Assembly: GCA_017545185.1 (NCBI GenBank)
Contig: JAFWQJ010000066.1
Span: 1 to 53,778 of the forward strand
Reading direction: 5' to 3'
DNA from: Oscillospiraceae bacterium
GTDB taxonomy: Bacteria > Bacillota > Clostridia > Oscillospirales > Ruminococcaceae
Length of the DNA stretch: 53,778 bases
Of this stretch, positions 40,185 through 49,141 are shown in pieces. The notes under the pieces were generated by a model that had not been told where the DNA came from, ran no database searches, and saw only the letters and a program-made list of their open reading frames with translations. Made by a program: the position numbers and the translations under genes. How positions within the stretch are numbered: the first letter of the stretch is position 1; the number at the start of each line of letters is the position of its first letter.

Positions 40185-40634
40185 AAAAGACGGCAGGCAC
40201 GGAGCGGACAGCTCTGCGCCTGTTGTTTGTTTATGGTGTTAATTTGTAAGAAGGTACTGGCTTTTTCCGGCCGGTGCCTTTTTTTCTGCGCGCTGCGGGT
40301 GCTGCGAATCCCTCCGGGATTCGCTTGGGGGAGCCCTCTATCGCAGGGCTCCCCCCGTGTTCCCCCTTTCGGAGCTCCTCCGTATGCAGGGGATTTCGCG
40401 CTCTGCGGAGCGCGACGAGGGCTCCGCCCCTCGACCCTGCAAACTTTTGAAAAAGTTTGATCAAAACTTTTGTGAGGCTGCAAACGGTTAGCCTACCGCT
40501 TGACCGGCAGCGTAAAAAAGGACGCCGATTTTTACATCAGCGTCCTTTCTGTTCTTCATAACGGGGTCTGGGGACTAGTCCCCAGCGGGGTTTGGGGCGG
40601 AGCCCCATTTCGGATACATCGCGAAGCGATACCG
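40185..40634. repeat. Intergenic block of stacked palindromes
   Basis: No gene is seen. Successive hairpins: GCGAATCCC/GGGATTCGC (from 40306), GGGGGAGCCCT/AGGGCTCCCCC (from 40326), CGCGCTC/GAGCGCG (from 40399), GAGGG/CCCTC around the CTCCGC loop, CAAACTTTT/AAAGTTTG (from 40439), GGACGC/GCGTCC (from 40520, with T tail), GGGGACTAGTCCCC, and GGGGCGGAGCCCC. Some act as terminators for rqcP (plus) and the GGDEF gene (minus). The rest look like a repeated intergenic element. Confidence 0.6.
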
Positions 40635-42536
40635 CTAAATCTTCTCAGACTTGCGGGCGCGCTTTTTTTTGCGTTTGATCTCGTACATCTTTTCGTCCGC
40701 CTGCTTGATGATGCTGTACAGCGAATCGTCCTCCTCCGCCGCGATTACCACGCTGCCGAGGCTCGCCGAGATCGCATACGGCTTGCGGATCAGGTCATTG
40801 ATCGCCTGCAGCTCTGCCGCGAATTTCCGCGCCAGCACGATGTCGTCATTGCGCTCCACATTCACGCTGAGGATCAGGAACTCGTCACCGCCGAAGCGCG
40901 CACAGATGCTGTTCTTGTCGCAGCAGTCCTGAATGACGCCCGCCAGACGCTGGATCGCGAAGTCACCCTCATGGTGACCGTAATTGTCGTTGATGTATTT
41001 CAGCCCGTCCATGTCGATGAAGCTGAGCATCACGCGGCGGTGCTGCTCGATGCTGTCGCGGAACATGTCATCCGCAATGTTGAAGAAGCCGTTGCGGTTG
41101 TAGATATTGCAGAGCGGGTCGATGATATACAGCCGGTTCAGCTCGTCCATTGCTTTGTTGATGTGCAGCAGCTTGCGGATGTTTTCCAGCGAGTTGCTGA
41201 GGTTCATTGTCAGCGTATGGCAGAGCAGGCTTGTGATCGGGAAATCGCCGTTTGTGATGATGTAATAGCCGAGGCAGCGTTCACCGAAATGCAGCGGCAG
41301 AAAATAGCTGATGTTGCCGCCGGTATGGAGCGGCTCCGGATACATGCTGCTGCTCGGGAACATCGCCACGCTGCGGCGTTCGCCCTTATCCCAGATCAGC
41401 GGCGCGGTCATGCGCTCGGAATACGCCGAGGGATCCGGCAGCGGCATTCCCGCCTGAAATGCGTCCTCCCAGTCCTTTGTCAGACAGAGACTGAATTTCT
41501 CGCAGCCGAGGTCGCGGATGACATGCTCGATCACATCGAAGCATTCGTCGGCGGTCTCTGCTTCGGCCAGTCCCGCCGTCAGACGGTTCAGCAGATGAAT
41601 ATTCGTATTCGTCGTTTCCATGCGGCGGTAGGCGATCTTGGCGAAATCGTTGAGATCGTCCTGATGCTTGGCCTTGCAGCCGCAGCTCTGCGTAAAGACC
41701 GGTGTTGCGTCCAGCACCGTGCTGGTCGGCAGCTCCTCGCCGCGCAGGATCCTGCACAGGATATCGGCGGCCTGATAGCCGGAATCAAAGAGCGGTCTGC
41801 TGACGGTCGTCAGCGCGGGGAAGGAATTGCGCGCGTTCAGCGTATTGTCAAAGCCGGTGACGATGATGTCATCCGGAACGCGGTAGCCGAGCTTTTCCAG
41901 CGAGGAGATCACGGTCAGAGCCATGCTGTCATTCGAGCAGATGATCGCATCGGGCATCGGCAGGCCGGAGGCGACAAAGTCCTCGACTGCGCGGATGCCG
42001 TCATAGCTGCGGAATGTGCCCGGATAAATGCGCGCTTCCTCGATCTTGAGGTGATTGTCCCGCATTGCGCTGAGAAATGCGTTATAGCGGGCGCGGCCTT
42101 CCGGGTTCGCGAGCGGGCCGGATACGAAATTGAGCACGCTGGCACCGTGCTCCCGGATCACATGATTGACCAGCGATTTCATGACAGAGAAGTTGTCGAT
42201 GCTGATATCATGGAAGTCGGGGTAGTCCTTCGTCTCAAAGACGACCGCGGGAATCTCCGCCTCCCGCACGCGCTCCATGATGCGGGTGCGGATCTTGGCG
42301 TCACCGAAGGTATTGGTGATGACAAGTGCGCCGTCAAACTTTGTGAAGTCGGTGAGGCTGTAAATGCTGTATTCACCGATATCGAAGCGCTTGCTGTCCA
42401 CCATGCCGCCGAACGCTGCAAAATATGAGATATTGATCCGGTGTTCGCTTGCATACTGATTGATGCCGCTGATAATATGGAATTGGTACTCCTCATCAAG
42501 TCCGGAAATAATGACCGCAAAATTCTGAATGTCCAT
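40635..42536 (-). CDS. Diguanylate cyclase with LacI-type sensor domain
   Basis: 633 residues without a membrane helix or signal peptide. Residues 1-310 match the effector-binding half of LacI-family regulators (QNFAVIISGLDEEYQFHIIS, CSNDSMALTVISSLEKLGY, VTGFDN) but with no helix-turn-helix. A GAF-like middle follows. The C-terminal GGDEF domain is intact: FGGDEFLILSV, SFIDMDGLKYINDNYGHHEGD. It should make cyclic-di-GMP in response to a small cytosolic ligand, possibly a sugar. TAAGGGGAT precedes the ATG. Single-gene unit. Confidence 0.92.
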   Translation of the reverse strand: MDIQNFAVIISGLDEEYQFHIISGINQYASEHRINISYFAAFGGMVDSKRFDIGEYSIYSLTDFTKFDGALVITNTFGDAKIRTRIMERVREAEIPAVVFETKDYPDFHDISIDNFSVMKSLVNHVIREHGASVLNFVSGPLANPEGRARYNAFLSAMRDNHLKIEEARIYPGTFRSYDGIRAVEDFVASGLPMPDAIICSNDSMALTVISSLEKLGYRVPDDIIVTGFDNTLNARNSFPALTTVSRPLFDSGYQAADILCRILRGEELPTSTVLDATPVFTQSCGCKAKHQDDLNDFAKIAYRRMETTNTNIHLLNRLTAGLAEAETADECFDVIEHVIRDLGCEKFSLCLTKDWEDAFQAGMPLPDPSAYSERMTAPLIWDKGERRSVAMFPSSSMYPEPLHTGGNISYFLPLHFGERCLGYYIITNGDFPITSLLCHTLTMNLSNSLENIRKLLHINKAMDELNRLYIIDPLCNIYNRNGFFNIADDMFRDSIEQHRRVMLSFIDMDGLKYINDNYGHHEGDFAIQRLAGVIQDCCDKNSICARFGGDEFLILSVNVERNDDIVLARKFAAELQAINDLIRKPYAISASLGSVVIAAEEDDSLYSIIKQADEKMYEIKRKKKRARKSEKI

Positions 42537-42694
42537 AATATCCCCTTACCGTTCAGAAAATGATACAGTTATATATATTATAGCACATTTACACGAAAAA
42601 TGGAACCCTGCGAGAAAATTTTGTCAACTTTCACATACAAGAGAAAGACGGATTGTGCAGATAACTGAAAATGCACACAGGCTTCCGGTCGGAT

Positions 42695-43210
42695 TCACAG
42701 CGCGATGCTGTAGATATCGGCGGGCTCGCCGGAAAAGACAAAGCTGCGCAGATATTCCCCGCCGTTTTTGCGGATCGTCCGCACGGATGGTTCGTTGTCC
42801 CGCATGACGGAGACCTGCAGCGCGGTCATGCCGATGCTTTTGGCGTGCGCGCAGACCTGCCGGAGCATTTCGCTCGCATAGCCGCGGCAGCGGGCATCGG
42901 GGCGGACGCTGTAGCCGCAGTGGCCGAAGTCCAGCAGAAACCGGTTCAGCGTATGCCGCAGGTCGATGATCCCGACGAGGGCATCGCTGCTGTCAAATGC
43001 AAAAAACGTATCGGTCACGACCCAGTCCGGGCTGACCGTTTCCGGTTCGGTGTTCGCCGTGACGGTGAGCAGCCACGATTCGTAATTTTCAGCACGGTCA
43101 AGCAGCTCGCTGCCGTGAATGACGGTTTCGCCTGTATCCAGGAAAGCCTGCCGGAAGGCGAGCGCCTGCTGCTTGTGGGTGCTCTCCGGCCGGACCAGTC
43201 TGATCTGCAT
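42695..43210 (-). CDS. GNAT family N-acetyltransferase
   Basis: 171 residues. GNAT pattern: IRLVRPESTHKQQALAFRQA at the start, the core strand FLLDFGHCGYSVRPDARCRG with the CoA-binding loop RCRGYASEML, and ALQVSVMRDNEPSVRTIRKN. The type resembles YjdJ/GNAT enzymes that modify small molecules. Substrate unknown. It is followed by a long gap to rpsF's promoter. Confidence 0.88.
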   Translation of the reverse strand: MQIRLVRPESTHKQQALAFRQAFLDTGETVIHGSELLDRAENYESWLLTVTANTEPETVSPDWVVTDTFFAFDSSDALVGIIDLRHTLNRFLLDFGHCGYSVRPDARCRGYASEMLRQVCAHAKSIGMTALQVSVMRDNEPSVRTIRKNGGEYLRSFVFSGEPADIYSIAL

Positions 43211-43368
43211 GATATTCCATCCTTTATCCTGATTTCCTTACGGGGCAGCCGCGGGATGTTCCTCCGCATCCGTTCTGCGTCTGCCGATACGATTATTATA
43301 CATCATTTGACTTTTTTTGTCAAATCGGCGGGCGGAAAACAACGCCCCGGATTTTTTTGCATTTGCTC

Positions 43369-43499
43369 TTGACAAATCCGCCTTTTTCTGCTAAAATAGA
43401 TAGGTACGGTTTCCGTACCGGGTATAACCATGCCCGCCGATTCCTTGTCCGCCCGAAATCTGAACGGACGGGCTTTATCCAGAAGGAGGTGTATCAAAC
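43369..43499 (+). promoter_or_regulatory. Promoter and structured leader of rpsF-ssb-rpsR
   Basis: TTGACA (43369-43374), 17 nt, TAAAAT (43392-43397). The leader opens with GGTACGG-TTT-CCGTACC (43403-43419). Then come GGGTAT/ATGCCC (from 43420) and a hairpin with CGGACGGGC before the AGAAGGAGG. The S6:S18 dimer autoregulates many such operons through a leader RNA; this leader is the right size, but I cannot confirm the motif by eye. Confidence 0.65.
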
Positions 43500-43793
43500 A
43501 TGGCGAAGGTTTCTGCAAAGTACGAGCTGATGATCGTCATCAGCGTCGCGAAGGGTGAGGAGGCTGCTCAGGCTGTCTGGGAGAAGTTCAAGGCACTCAT
43601 CGAAAAGAATGCAGAGCTCGGCGAGGTTGATGACTGGGGCAAGCGCAAGCTGGCTTATCCGATCAACTATGAGACCGAGGCATACTACATCGTTGCACAG
43701 TTCGCATCCGCTCCGGAATTCCCGGCTGAGCTGGATCGTGTCCTGAACATTACCGACGGTGTGCTGCGCTCCATGATCACGGTCACGGAGTAA
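43500..43793 (+). CDS. rpsF: 30S ribosomal protein bS6
   Basis: 97 residues, typical length. YELMIVISVAKGEE at the N-terminus and DDWGKRKLAYPINYETEAYY are diagnostic. Binds S18 on the 30S platform. First gene of the classic rpsF-ssb-rpsR operon, with AAGGAGG before the ATG. Confidence 0.98.
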   Translation: MAKVSAKYELMIVISVAKGEEAAQAVWEKFKALIEKNAELGEVDDWGKRKLAYPINYETEAYYIVAQFASAPEFPAELDRVLNITDGVLRSMITVTE

Positions 43794-43817
43794 TCCAGAA
43801 AAGAGGAGGTTCGGTTT

Positions 43818-44384
43818 ATGCTGAACAAGGTTATTTTAATGGGACGTCTGACCCGTGATCCCGAGTTCCGGCAGACGACCTCCGGTGTTGCGGTTTGCAG
43901 ATTCTCCATTGCGATCAGCCGTCAGTTTGCAAATAAGCAGACGGGCGAGCGTGAAGCGGACTTCGTGGATTGCGTTGCATGGAGACAGACCGCTGAATTT
44001 GTTTCCCGCTATTTCAGCAAGGGCAGCATGATTCTGGTCGAGGGTCAGCTCCGGAACGACAACTATACCGATAATAACGGTGTGAAGCATTATCGCATGA
44101 ACGTGTTTGTGGATAATGTCAGCTTCTGCGAGTCCAAAGGAAACGGCGGACAGGGCGGCGGCTACCAGCAGCAGGGCGGATATGCCCAGCAGGGCGGCTA
44201 CCAGCAGCAGGGCGGCTACGGTCAGCCTGCACCGCAGGGCGGCTATCAGCAGAACGGCGGCGGTTATCAGAATAACGGCTACCAGAATGCACCGGCTCCC
44301 GCGGCACCCCCGCAGGATGCGCTTTCCATCGGTGACATCGGTGAATTTGAAGAGATCCTCAGTGACGGCGAGGTTCCGTTCTGA
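43818..44384 (+). CDS. ssb: Single-stranded DNA-binding protein
   Basis: 188 residues. OB-fold at 1-108 (MLNKVILMGRLTRDPEFRQT, then VEGQLRNDNYTDNNGVKHYR). A Gly/Gln/Tyr-rich linker built of GGYQQQGGY-type repeats (about 115-160) and the acidic C-terminal tip DGEVPF, which recruits replication and repair proteins. The low-complexity linker is encoded by near-repeated DNA at 44150-44280. Confidence 0.98.
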   Translation: MLNKVILMGRLTRDPEFRQTTSGVAVCRFSIAISRQFANKQTGEREADFVDCVAWRQTAEFVSRYFSKGSMILVEGQLRNDNYTDNNGVKHYRMNVFVDNVSFCESKGNGGQGGGYQQQGGYAQQGGYQQQGGYGQPAPQGGYQQNGGGYQNNGYQNAPAPAAPPQDALSIGDIGEFEEILSDGEVPF

Positions 44385-44422
44385 GAACAACAATGATTTC
44401 CTGAAAAGGAGGGAAATGTATC

Positions 44423-44671
44423 ATGCCTATGGATCATGAGAGACCGCAGCGCGGCAGCAAGAGACCGCGCAGAAAGGTTTGCATGTTCTGCGCTGACAAG
44501 GTCCAGAACATCGACTACAAGGATATCAACCGCCTGAAGAAGTGCATGACCGAGCGTGCAAAGATTCTGCCCCGCAGAGTTACCGGCACCTGTGCATTCC
44601 ATCAGCGTCAGCTCACCACCGCGATCAAGCGCTCCAGATACGTTGCACTGATCCCGTACACCGCTGACTGA
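44423..44671 (+). CDS. rpsR: 30S ribosomal protein bS18
   Basis: 82 residues. [20 protein letters not shown], and the C-terminal [20 protein letters not shown] are bS18 signatures. The Cys residues (CMFC ... C, H) keep the zinc-binding C+ form. AAAAGGAGG precedes the start. End of the operon. Confidence 0.98.
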   Translation: MPMDHERPQRGSKRPRRKVCMFCADKVQNIDYKDINRLKKCMTERAKILPRRVTGTCAFHQRQLTTAIKRSRYVALIPYTAD

Positions 44672-44683
44672 TTTCCGGTCATC

Positions 44684-44720
44684 AAAACGCTGTGTCCCTT
44701 TCGGGGATGCAGCGTTTTTT
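44684..44720 (+). terminator. Terminator of the rpsF operon
   Basis: AAACGCTG with TCCC, loop TTTC, GGGGA with CAGCGTTT, followed by six T. Confidence 0.9.
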
Positions 44721-44748
44721 GCGTATGCAGAAAAATTGAAATTGCCTC

Positions 44749-44794
44749 TTGACATTTCACGGATTTGTGGTATAATAAATGAGAATGATTTTCA
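44749..44794 (+). promoter_or_regulatory. Promoter with overlapping Fur-family box
   Basis: TTGACA (44749-44754), 16 nt, TATAAT (44771-44776). TGAGAAT-G-ATTTTCA (44780-44794) is a 7-1-7 palindrome with one mismatch, close to the Fur/PerR box TGATAAT-N-ATTATCA, sitting on the start site, where a metal-bound repressor would block transcription. Confidence 0.75.
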
Positions 44795-44821
44795 ATTTCA
44801 ATTTGGTACGGAGGCATCAAT

Positions 44822-45805
44822 ATGCAGAATACAAAACGGGCACTTGCGGCATTGCTGACGGCAGGCGCAATTCTGCTGACCGGCTGCGGCAGCGGAAATG
44901 CGCGTCAGACAAACAGGCACCGCATTGTCTGCTCGGTGTTCCCGGAATATGACTGGACAAGGCAGATCCTCGGCACCCATGCGGATGATTTCGAGCTCTG
45001 CTATCTGCTGGAAAGCGGTGCCGATCCGCACAGCTTCCAGCCCTCTGTCGAGGATATGATGAAGGTCGCGAACTGCAATCTGTTCCTGTATATCGGCGGC
45101 GAATCCGACGAGTGGACGGCGGATGCGATCGCGGAGGCCGTCAACCCGGACATGCAGACCGTCGCGCTGCTCGATGTCCTCGGCGGCGAGACCGTGACCG
45201 AGGAGGTCAAGGAGGGAATGCAGGCGGAGGACGAGGCGGAAGAAGCAGAGGACGGCGAAGAAGCGCCGGAATATGACGAGCATGTCTGGCTTTCACTGCG
45301 CCGTGCAAAGACCGTCTGCGCGGAGATCACGGAAAAGCTCTGTCAGATCGACAGTGCCAATGCAGCGGATTACCGCGCCAATCTCACAGCGTATACGCAG
45401 AAGCTGGACGCGCTCGATCAGGATTTTCAGGCGCTGACGGACAGCGCATCGCAGAAAACGCTGCTGTTCGGCGACCGTTTCCCGTTCCGCTATTTTACCG
45501 AGGACTACGGCCTTGATTACTACGCGGCGTTCGTCGGCTGTTCGGCGGAGACGGAGGCCGGCTTTGAAACGGTCGTATTCCTTGCGAATAAGCTGGACGA
45601 GCTCGGGCTCGATACGGTCTATACGATCGAAAGCTCCGACGGTTCGCTTGCGAGAACGATCATTGAGAATACGAAGGACAAGAATCAGCAGATCGCCGTG
45701 CTCAATTCGATCCAGTCGGTGACGGCGCAGCAGGTCGCGGACGGTACGACGTATCTGTCGCTGATGCAGCAGAATTACGATGTGCTGAATGCGCATCTGA
45801 AATAA
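44822..45805 (+). CDS. Metal ABC transporter substrate-binding lipoprotein (ZnuA-like)
   Basis: 327 residues, cluster A-I binding protein. Lipobox LLTGC after a short signal. Binding-site motifs: GADPHSFQPSVEDM and EYDEHVWLSLRRAKTVC. Between them is an acidic loop (AEDEAEEAEDGEEAPEYDE) at the place where zinc proteins usually carry a His-rich loop. The first His of the usual trio is not obvious near the N-terminus (VFPEYDWTRQILG has none), so specificity may differ. Captures Zn or Mn outside the cell. Confidence 0.9.
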   Translation: MQNTKRALAALLTAGAILLTGCGSGNARQTNRHRIVCSVFPEYDWTRQILGTHADDFELCYLLESGADPHSFQPSVEDMMKVANCNLFLYIGGESDEWTADAIAEAVNPDMQTVALLDVLGGETVTEEVKEGMQAEDEAEEAEDGEEAPEYDEHVWLSLRRAKTVCAEITEKLCQIDSANAADYRANLTAYTQKLDALDQDFQALTDSASQKTLLFGDRFPFRYFTEDYGLDYYAAFVGCSAETEAGFETVVFLANKLDELGLDTVYTIESSDGSLARTIIENTKDKNQQIAVLNSIQSVTAQQVADGTTYLSLMQQNYDVLNAHLK

Positions 45806-45835
45806 TTGCAGAGAATGCAGAAAGGAGAACCGGCT

Positions 45836-46543
45836 ATGGGTGTGCAGATCACCTGCAAAAATGCCGCGCTCGGCTATGAAAACCGCATTGTCGCGGAGAA
45901 TCTGAATTTTACGGTCAGTGCCGGGGATTATCTCTGCATTCTCGGGGAAAACGGTTCCGGCAAGAGCACACTGGTCAAGGCGCTGCTCGGCCTGAAGCCG
46001 CAGGTCTCCGGCGAGATCGTCTGTGCACATCAGGGCATCGGCTATCTGCCGCAGCAGACGGTCGTGCAGAAGGATTTTCCGGCGTCCGTGCGGGAGATCG
46101 TCCGCTCGGGCTGCCTCGGCAAAACGGGGCTGTGGCCGTTCTATACGAAAGAGGAAAAGGCACTTGCGGCGGAGATGATGCAGAAGCTCGGCATCACGAA
46201 GCTGGAAAAATGCTGCTACCGCGACCTTTCCGGCGGACAGCAGCAGCGCGTCCTGCTGGCAAGAGCGCTCTGCGCGGCGAAGAATATGCTGCTGCTGGAC
46301 GAGCCGGTCACGGGACTGGACCCCCGTGCGCAGACCGAGCTCTACGAGCAGATCGCGTCACTGAATAAAAGCGGCATCACGGTCATCATGGTCTCGCATG
46401 ATGTGCAGGCTGCAGTGAAATACGCGTCGCATATCCTGCAGATCGGCAAAAAGCAGCAGCTGTTCTACGGAACAACTGCAGAGTATCAGAGCAGCAAAAT
46501 CGGCCGGGCATTTCTGGAGACGGGAGGTGCGGCGCTTGCATAA
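45836..46543 (+). CDS. Metal ABC transporter ATP-binding protein (ZnuC-like)
   Basis: 235 residues, start at ATG 45836 with AAAGGAGA. Walker A GENGSGKST, signature LSGGQQQR, Walker B MLLLDEPVTGLD and the His-switch VSHD are intact. Drives uptake with the permease, whose start overlaps its end. Confidence 0.95.
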   Translation: MGVQITCKNAALGYENRIVAENLNFTVSAGDYLCILGENGSGKSTLVKALLGLKPQVSGEIVCAHQGIGYLPQQTVVQKDFPASVREIVRSGCLGKTGLWPFYTKEEKALAAEMMQKLGITKLEKCCYRDLSGGQQQRVLLARALCAAKNMLLLDEPVTGLDPRAQTELYEQIASLNKSGITVIMVSHDVQAAVKYASHILQIGKKQQLFYGTTAEYQSSKIGRAFLETGGAALA

Positions 46544-47387
46544 CTTTGCAAAACTGGCGGAGTATTTCAGCAATTATCCGTTTGTGCGCTATGCATTCGT
46601 AGTCGGGCTGCTGATCGCGCTCTGTGCGTCGCTGCTCGGCGTGACGCTGGTGCTGAAGCGCTTTTCGTTCATCGGCGACGGCCTTTCCCATGTGGCCTTC
46701 GGCGCAATGGCGGTCGCGGCGGTCACGGGTCTGACGAACAAAATGGTCATTGTGCTGCCGCTGACGGTGCTTTCCGCGATTCTGCTGCTCCGCACGGGGC
46801 AGAACACGAAGATCAAGGGCGATGCCGCCGTTGCGATGATCTCGGTCGGGGCGCTGGCGGTTGGCTACATGCTGATGCATTTGTTCCCGTCCTCGTCCAA
46901 TGTGTCCGGTGATGTGTGCAGCACGCTGTTCGGCTCCACATCGTTCCTGACGCTGCGAAAGTCGGATGTGGTGCTCTCTATCGTCATGGCGGCAATCGTT
47001 CTGCTGACGTTCCTGCTGTTCTATCACAAGATCTTTGCGGTCACCTTTGACGAGAGCTTCGCACAGGCGAGCGGCATCAACGCGAACGGATACAATCTGC
47101 TGATCGCGGTCATCACCTCGCTGATCATCGTGCTGGCGATGAATCTGGTCGGCTCACTGCTGATCTCCGCGCTGATCATCTTTCCGGCGCTCTCCGCGAT
47201 GCGGCTGTTCCGGAGCTTCCGCAGCGTGATCGTCTGCTCGGCGGTGATCTCCGTGGTCTGCGCCGCATCGGGCATTATCCTCTCGATCCTGTTCTCGACG
47301 CCGGTCGGTGCAACGATCGTTGTCGCGGATATGGCCGTCTTTTTCCTGTTCAATCTGATTTCCTTCTGCAGGGGCGGCACAAAATGA
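46536..47387 (+). CDS. Metal ABC transporter permease (ZnuB-like)
   Basis: 283 residues, about eight membrane helices (YAFVVGLLIALCASLLGVTL, LKRFSFIGDGLSHVAFGAMA). ABC-3 family. I start at TTG 46536, 8 nt after GGGAGG; the GTG at 46527 overlaps that Shine-Dalgarno. Overlaps the ATPase gene by 8 nt. Confidence 0.93.
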   Translation: MHNFAKLAEYFSNYPFVRYAFVVGLLIALCASLLGVTLVLKRFSFIGDGLSHVAFGAMAVAAVTGLTNKMVIVLPLTVLSAILLLRTGQNTKIKGDAAVAMISVGALAVGYMLMHLFPSSSNVSGDVCSTLFGSTSFLTLRKSDVVLSIVMAAIVLLTFLLFYHKIFAVTFDESFAQASGINANGYNLLIAVITSLIIVLAMNLVGSLLISALIIFPALSAMRLFRSFRSVIVCSAVISVVCAASGIILSILFSTPVGATIVVADMAVFFLFNLISFCRGGTK

Positions 47388-47402
47388 AATTCGTGCATAC
47401 AA

Positions 47403-47433
47403 AACGGGCGCTGATATCGCATCAGCGCCCGTT
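47403..47433. terminator. Bidirectional terminator between permease and dockerin genes
   Basis: AACGGGCGCTGAT (47403-47415) and ATCAGCGCCCGTT (47421-47433), a perfect 13-bp stem with A run before and T after. Confidence 0.92.
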
Positions 47434-47449
47434 TGTGATACTGTTTGGT

Positions 47450-49099
47450 TTATGTCTTGCTGCCGCTGAGGAGCTGTTCCCATGTGATGTTCTTCTTGGA
47501 AACAGTGTTGTTGACGTAGTACATCAGCGTGAGCTGAACGTCCGCAACGTCAAATGTGCCGTTCGCATCGACGTCCGCGATCGGCAGGAGCTCGTCGCCG
47601 AAAACGCCCGGATTGCCGGCAAATGTCTCGACATAATGCTTCAGACCGATCTGCACATCCACGATCGAGACCTCACCGTTTCTGTCAATGTCGCCGAGCA
47701 GGCCGACGATGACATCGCAGCTGTATTCCTTGCCGTTGTTGGTCGCAGTGACCTTCGTGGTGCCGAAGCCGACCGACTTGACAAAGCCGTTGCGGTCAAC
47801 CGTTGCAACAGAAGGATCCTCGCTCTTCCACTCGACCGGACCCGTAACATTGAACAGGGTCAGGTTTGCGTACTGGTCAGCGCCGGAAAGCGAAACGGAG
47901 CTGCGGTTGATGCTGGTCTGATCGTCCGCGACGATCGTGATGCTGCCGTCATAGAATGCGACGTCCAGCTTCTCGCCGTCGATGTCAACGACCTTCAGGT
48001 CGCAGCCGTTCTGACCCTCGTGATAGAAGGCGGTCTTATAGATCTCACCGGCCTTTGCATCCGACGGAACCGTGATGTTCAGATAGCAGAGGATGCCGCC
48101 GTCTTCAGCCTGCATCGTGTCGGAGCCTGCGTACACAGTGGACGGATACGGGGTCTTTTCGGGGTCGATATTGATCGTCGGCGCTGCTCTGTATGCGCTG
48201 CCGCGGTCGATCTTGTTCAGTGTCAGCCGCTTATCGAGATCAAAGAACGCCTGATAGCCGGCTGTGCCGGTGTCGTTGAACACATAGACCGGGACCTTGA
48301 CGGTATCGCCGACCTTGGCACAGACATCGCCGAGGATGTAGTAATGACCCGCATCCGCGATCTCGTAGGTGTCTGTCCAGTCGCTGGTGTCCGCTTCCTC
48401 GACCTTGATCGTCAGCGGAACGGATTGGAAGCTCAGGTCAGACGTCTGTGTGCCGGAGCAGGCGGAGCAGGATTCCTTGCTGCTGCCCGGAACGATGCTC
48501 TGCGAATTGACATAGGGATCCTTGCGGATATCCAGCTTGTATTCGCCGGAGGGGGTGTCCTTCGGAACGACGAGCGTCGCGGTCGCAAAGGCATTCTGAT
48601 ATGCCCACTCGACATTGGAATCCCATGCGGTCGTCTTGGCCTCGGAAGCTGAATCCGGCAGCTTGTCGGGGTCAGCGGAATATACCCAGCTCAGGTTCAT
48701 CTTGGACGGTGTGAACACATCCGAGAACGCGGAGCTCGCATTGCCCTTGCTGGCGCTGTCAAAGCAGTAAGGCGAAGCCATTGCGCCTTCTGTCATGTAG
48801 AGGCCGTAATTGCCGAAGGCACCGGTCTCCGCATCAAGCTGGCCGTCATTGACCTGCAGCTTCAGGTTGATGCCGTTGACGCCGGGGTTCGACGGAATGA
48901 AGATCTTGACCGGAACGGAGATATCTCTTGCGGCAATGTCCTCCGCCTTGATCGAGACGACATTCTTTCCGTCAGAGCGGATGTCAAAGGTCAGAATCGG
49001 GGCTTCTGCGGCAGCGGACGGAAATGCGCCTGTGCCGAGCAGAGAGCCGGCTGCCAGGATTGCTGCCGTAAAAGCAGAACAGAGCTTTTTTGTTTGCAT
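47450..49099 (-). CDS. Secreted cohesin-like / Ig-like / dockerin protein
   Basis: 549 residues. Signal peptide (KKLCSAFTAAILAAGSLLG). Two beta-sandwich domains with cohesin-like features: VPVKIFIPSNPGVNGINLKL near residue 60 and VGDTVKVPVYVFNDTGTAGY near 260. A bacterial Ig-like (BIG2) domain follows near 390-450 (SEDPSVATVDRNGFVKSVGF). The C-terminal type I dockerin has GDIDRNGEVSIVDVQIGL and DVDANGTFDVADVQLTLM, then NITWEQLL. It may be a scaffold-like cellulosomal component. No promoter is clear between it and rex. Confidence 0.88.
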   Translation of the reverse strand: MQTKKLCSAFTAAILAAGSLLGTGAFPSAAAEAPILTFDIRSDGKNVVSIKAEDIAARDISVPVKIFIPSNPGVNGINLKLQVNDGQLDAETGAFGNYGLYMTEGAMASPYCFDSASKGNASSAFSDVFTPSKMNLSWVYSADPDKLPDSASEAKTTAWDSNVEWAYQNAFATATLVVPKDTPSGEYKLDIRKDPYVNSQSIVPGSSKESCSACSGTQTSDLSFQSVPLTIKVEEADTSDWTDTYEIADAGHYYILGDVCAKVGDTVKVPVYVFNDTGTAGYQAFFDLDKRLTLNKIDRGSAYRAAPTINIDPEKTPYPSTVYAGSDTMQAEDGGILCYLNITVPSDAKAGEIYKTAFYHEGQNGCDLKVVDIDGEKLDVAFYDGSITIVADDQTSINRSSVSLSGADQYANLTLFNVTGPVEWKSEDPSVATVDRNGFVKSVGFGTTKVTATNNGKEYSCDVIVGLLGDIDRNGEVSIVDVQIGLKHYVETFAGNPGVFGDELLPIADVDANGTFDVADVQLTLMYYVNNTVSKKNITWEQLLSGSKT

Positions 49100-49141
49100 G
49101 ACGTTAGATCCTTTCTGTGATTGGATTTTGGTAGCGCAGGA

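Noticed and set aside
40500-42428. 642-codon frame antisense to the diguanylate cyclase
   Set aside because: Shadow of the real gene; the other strand has GGDEF and LacI motifs.
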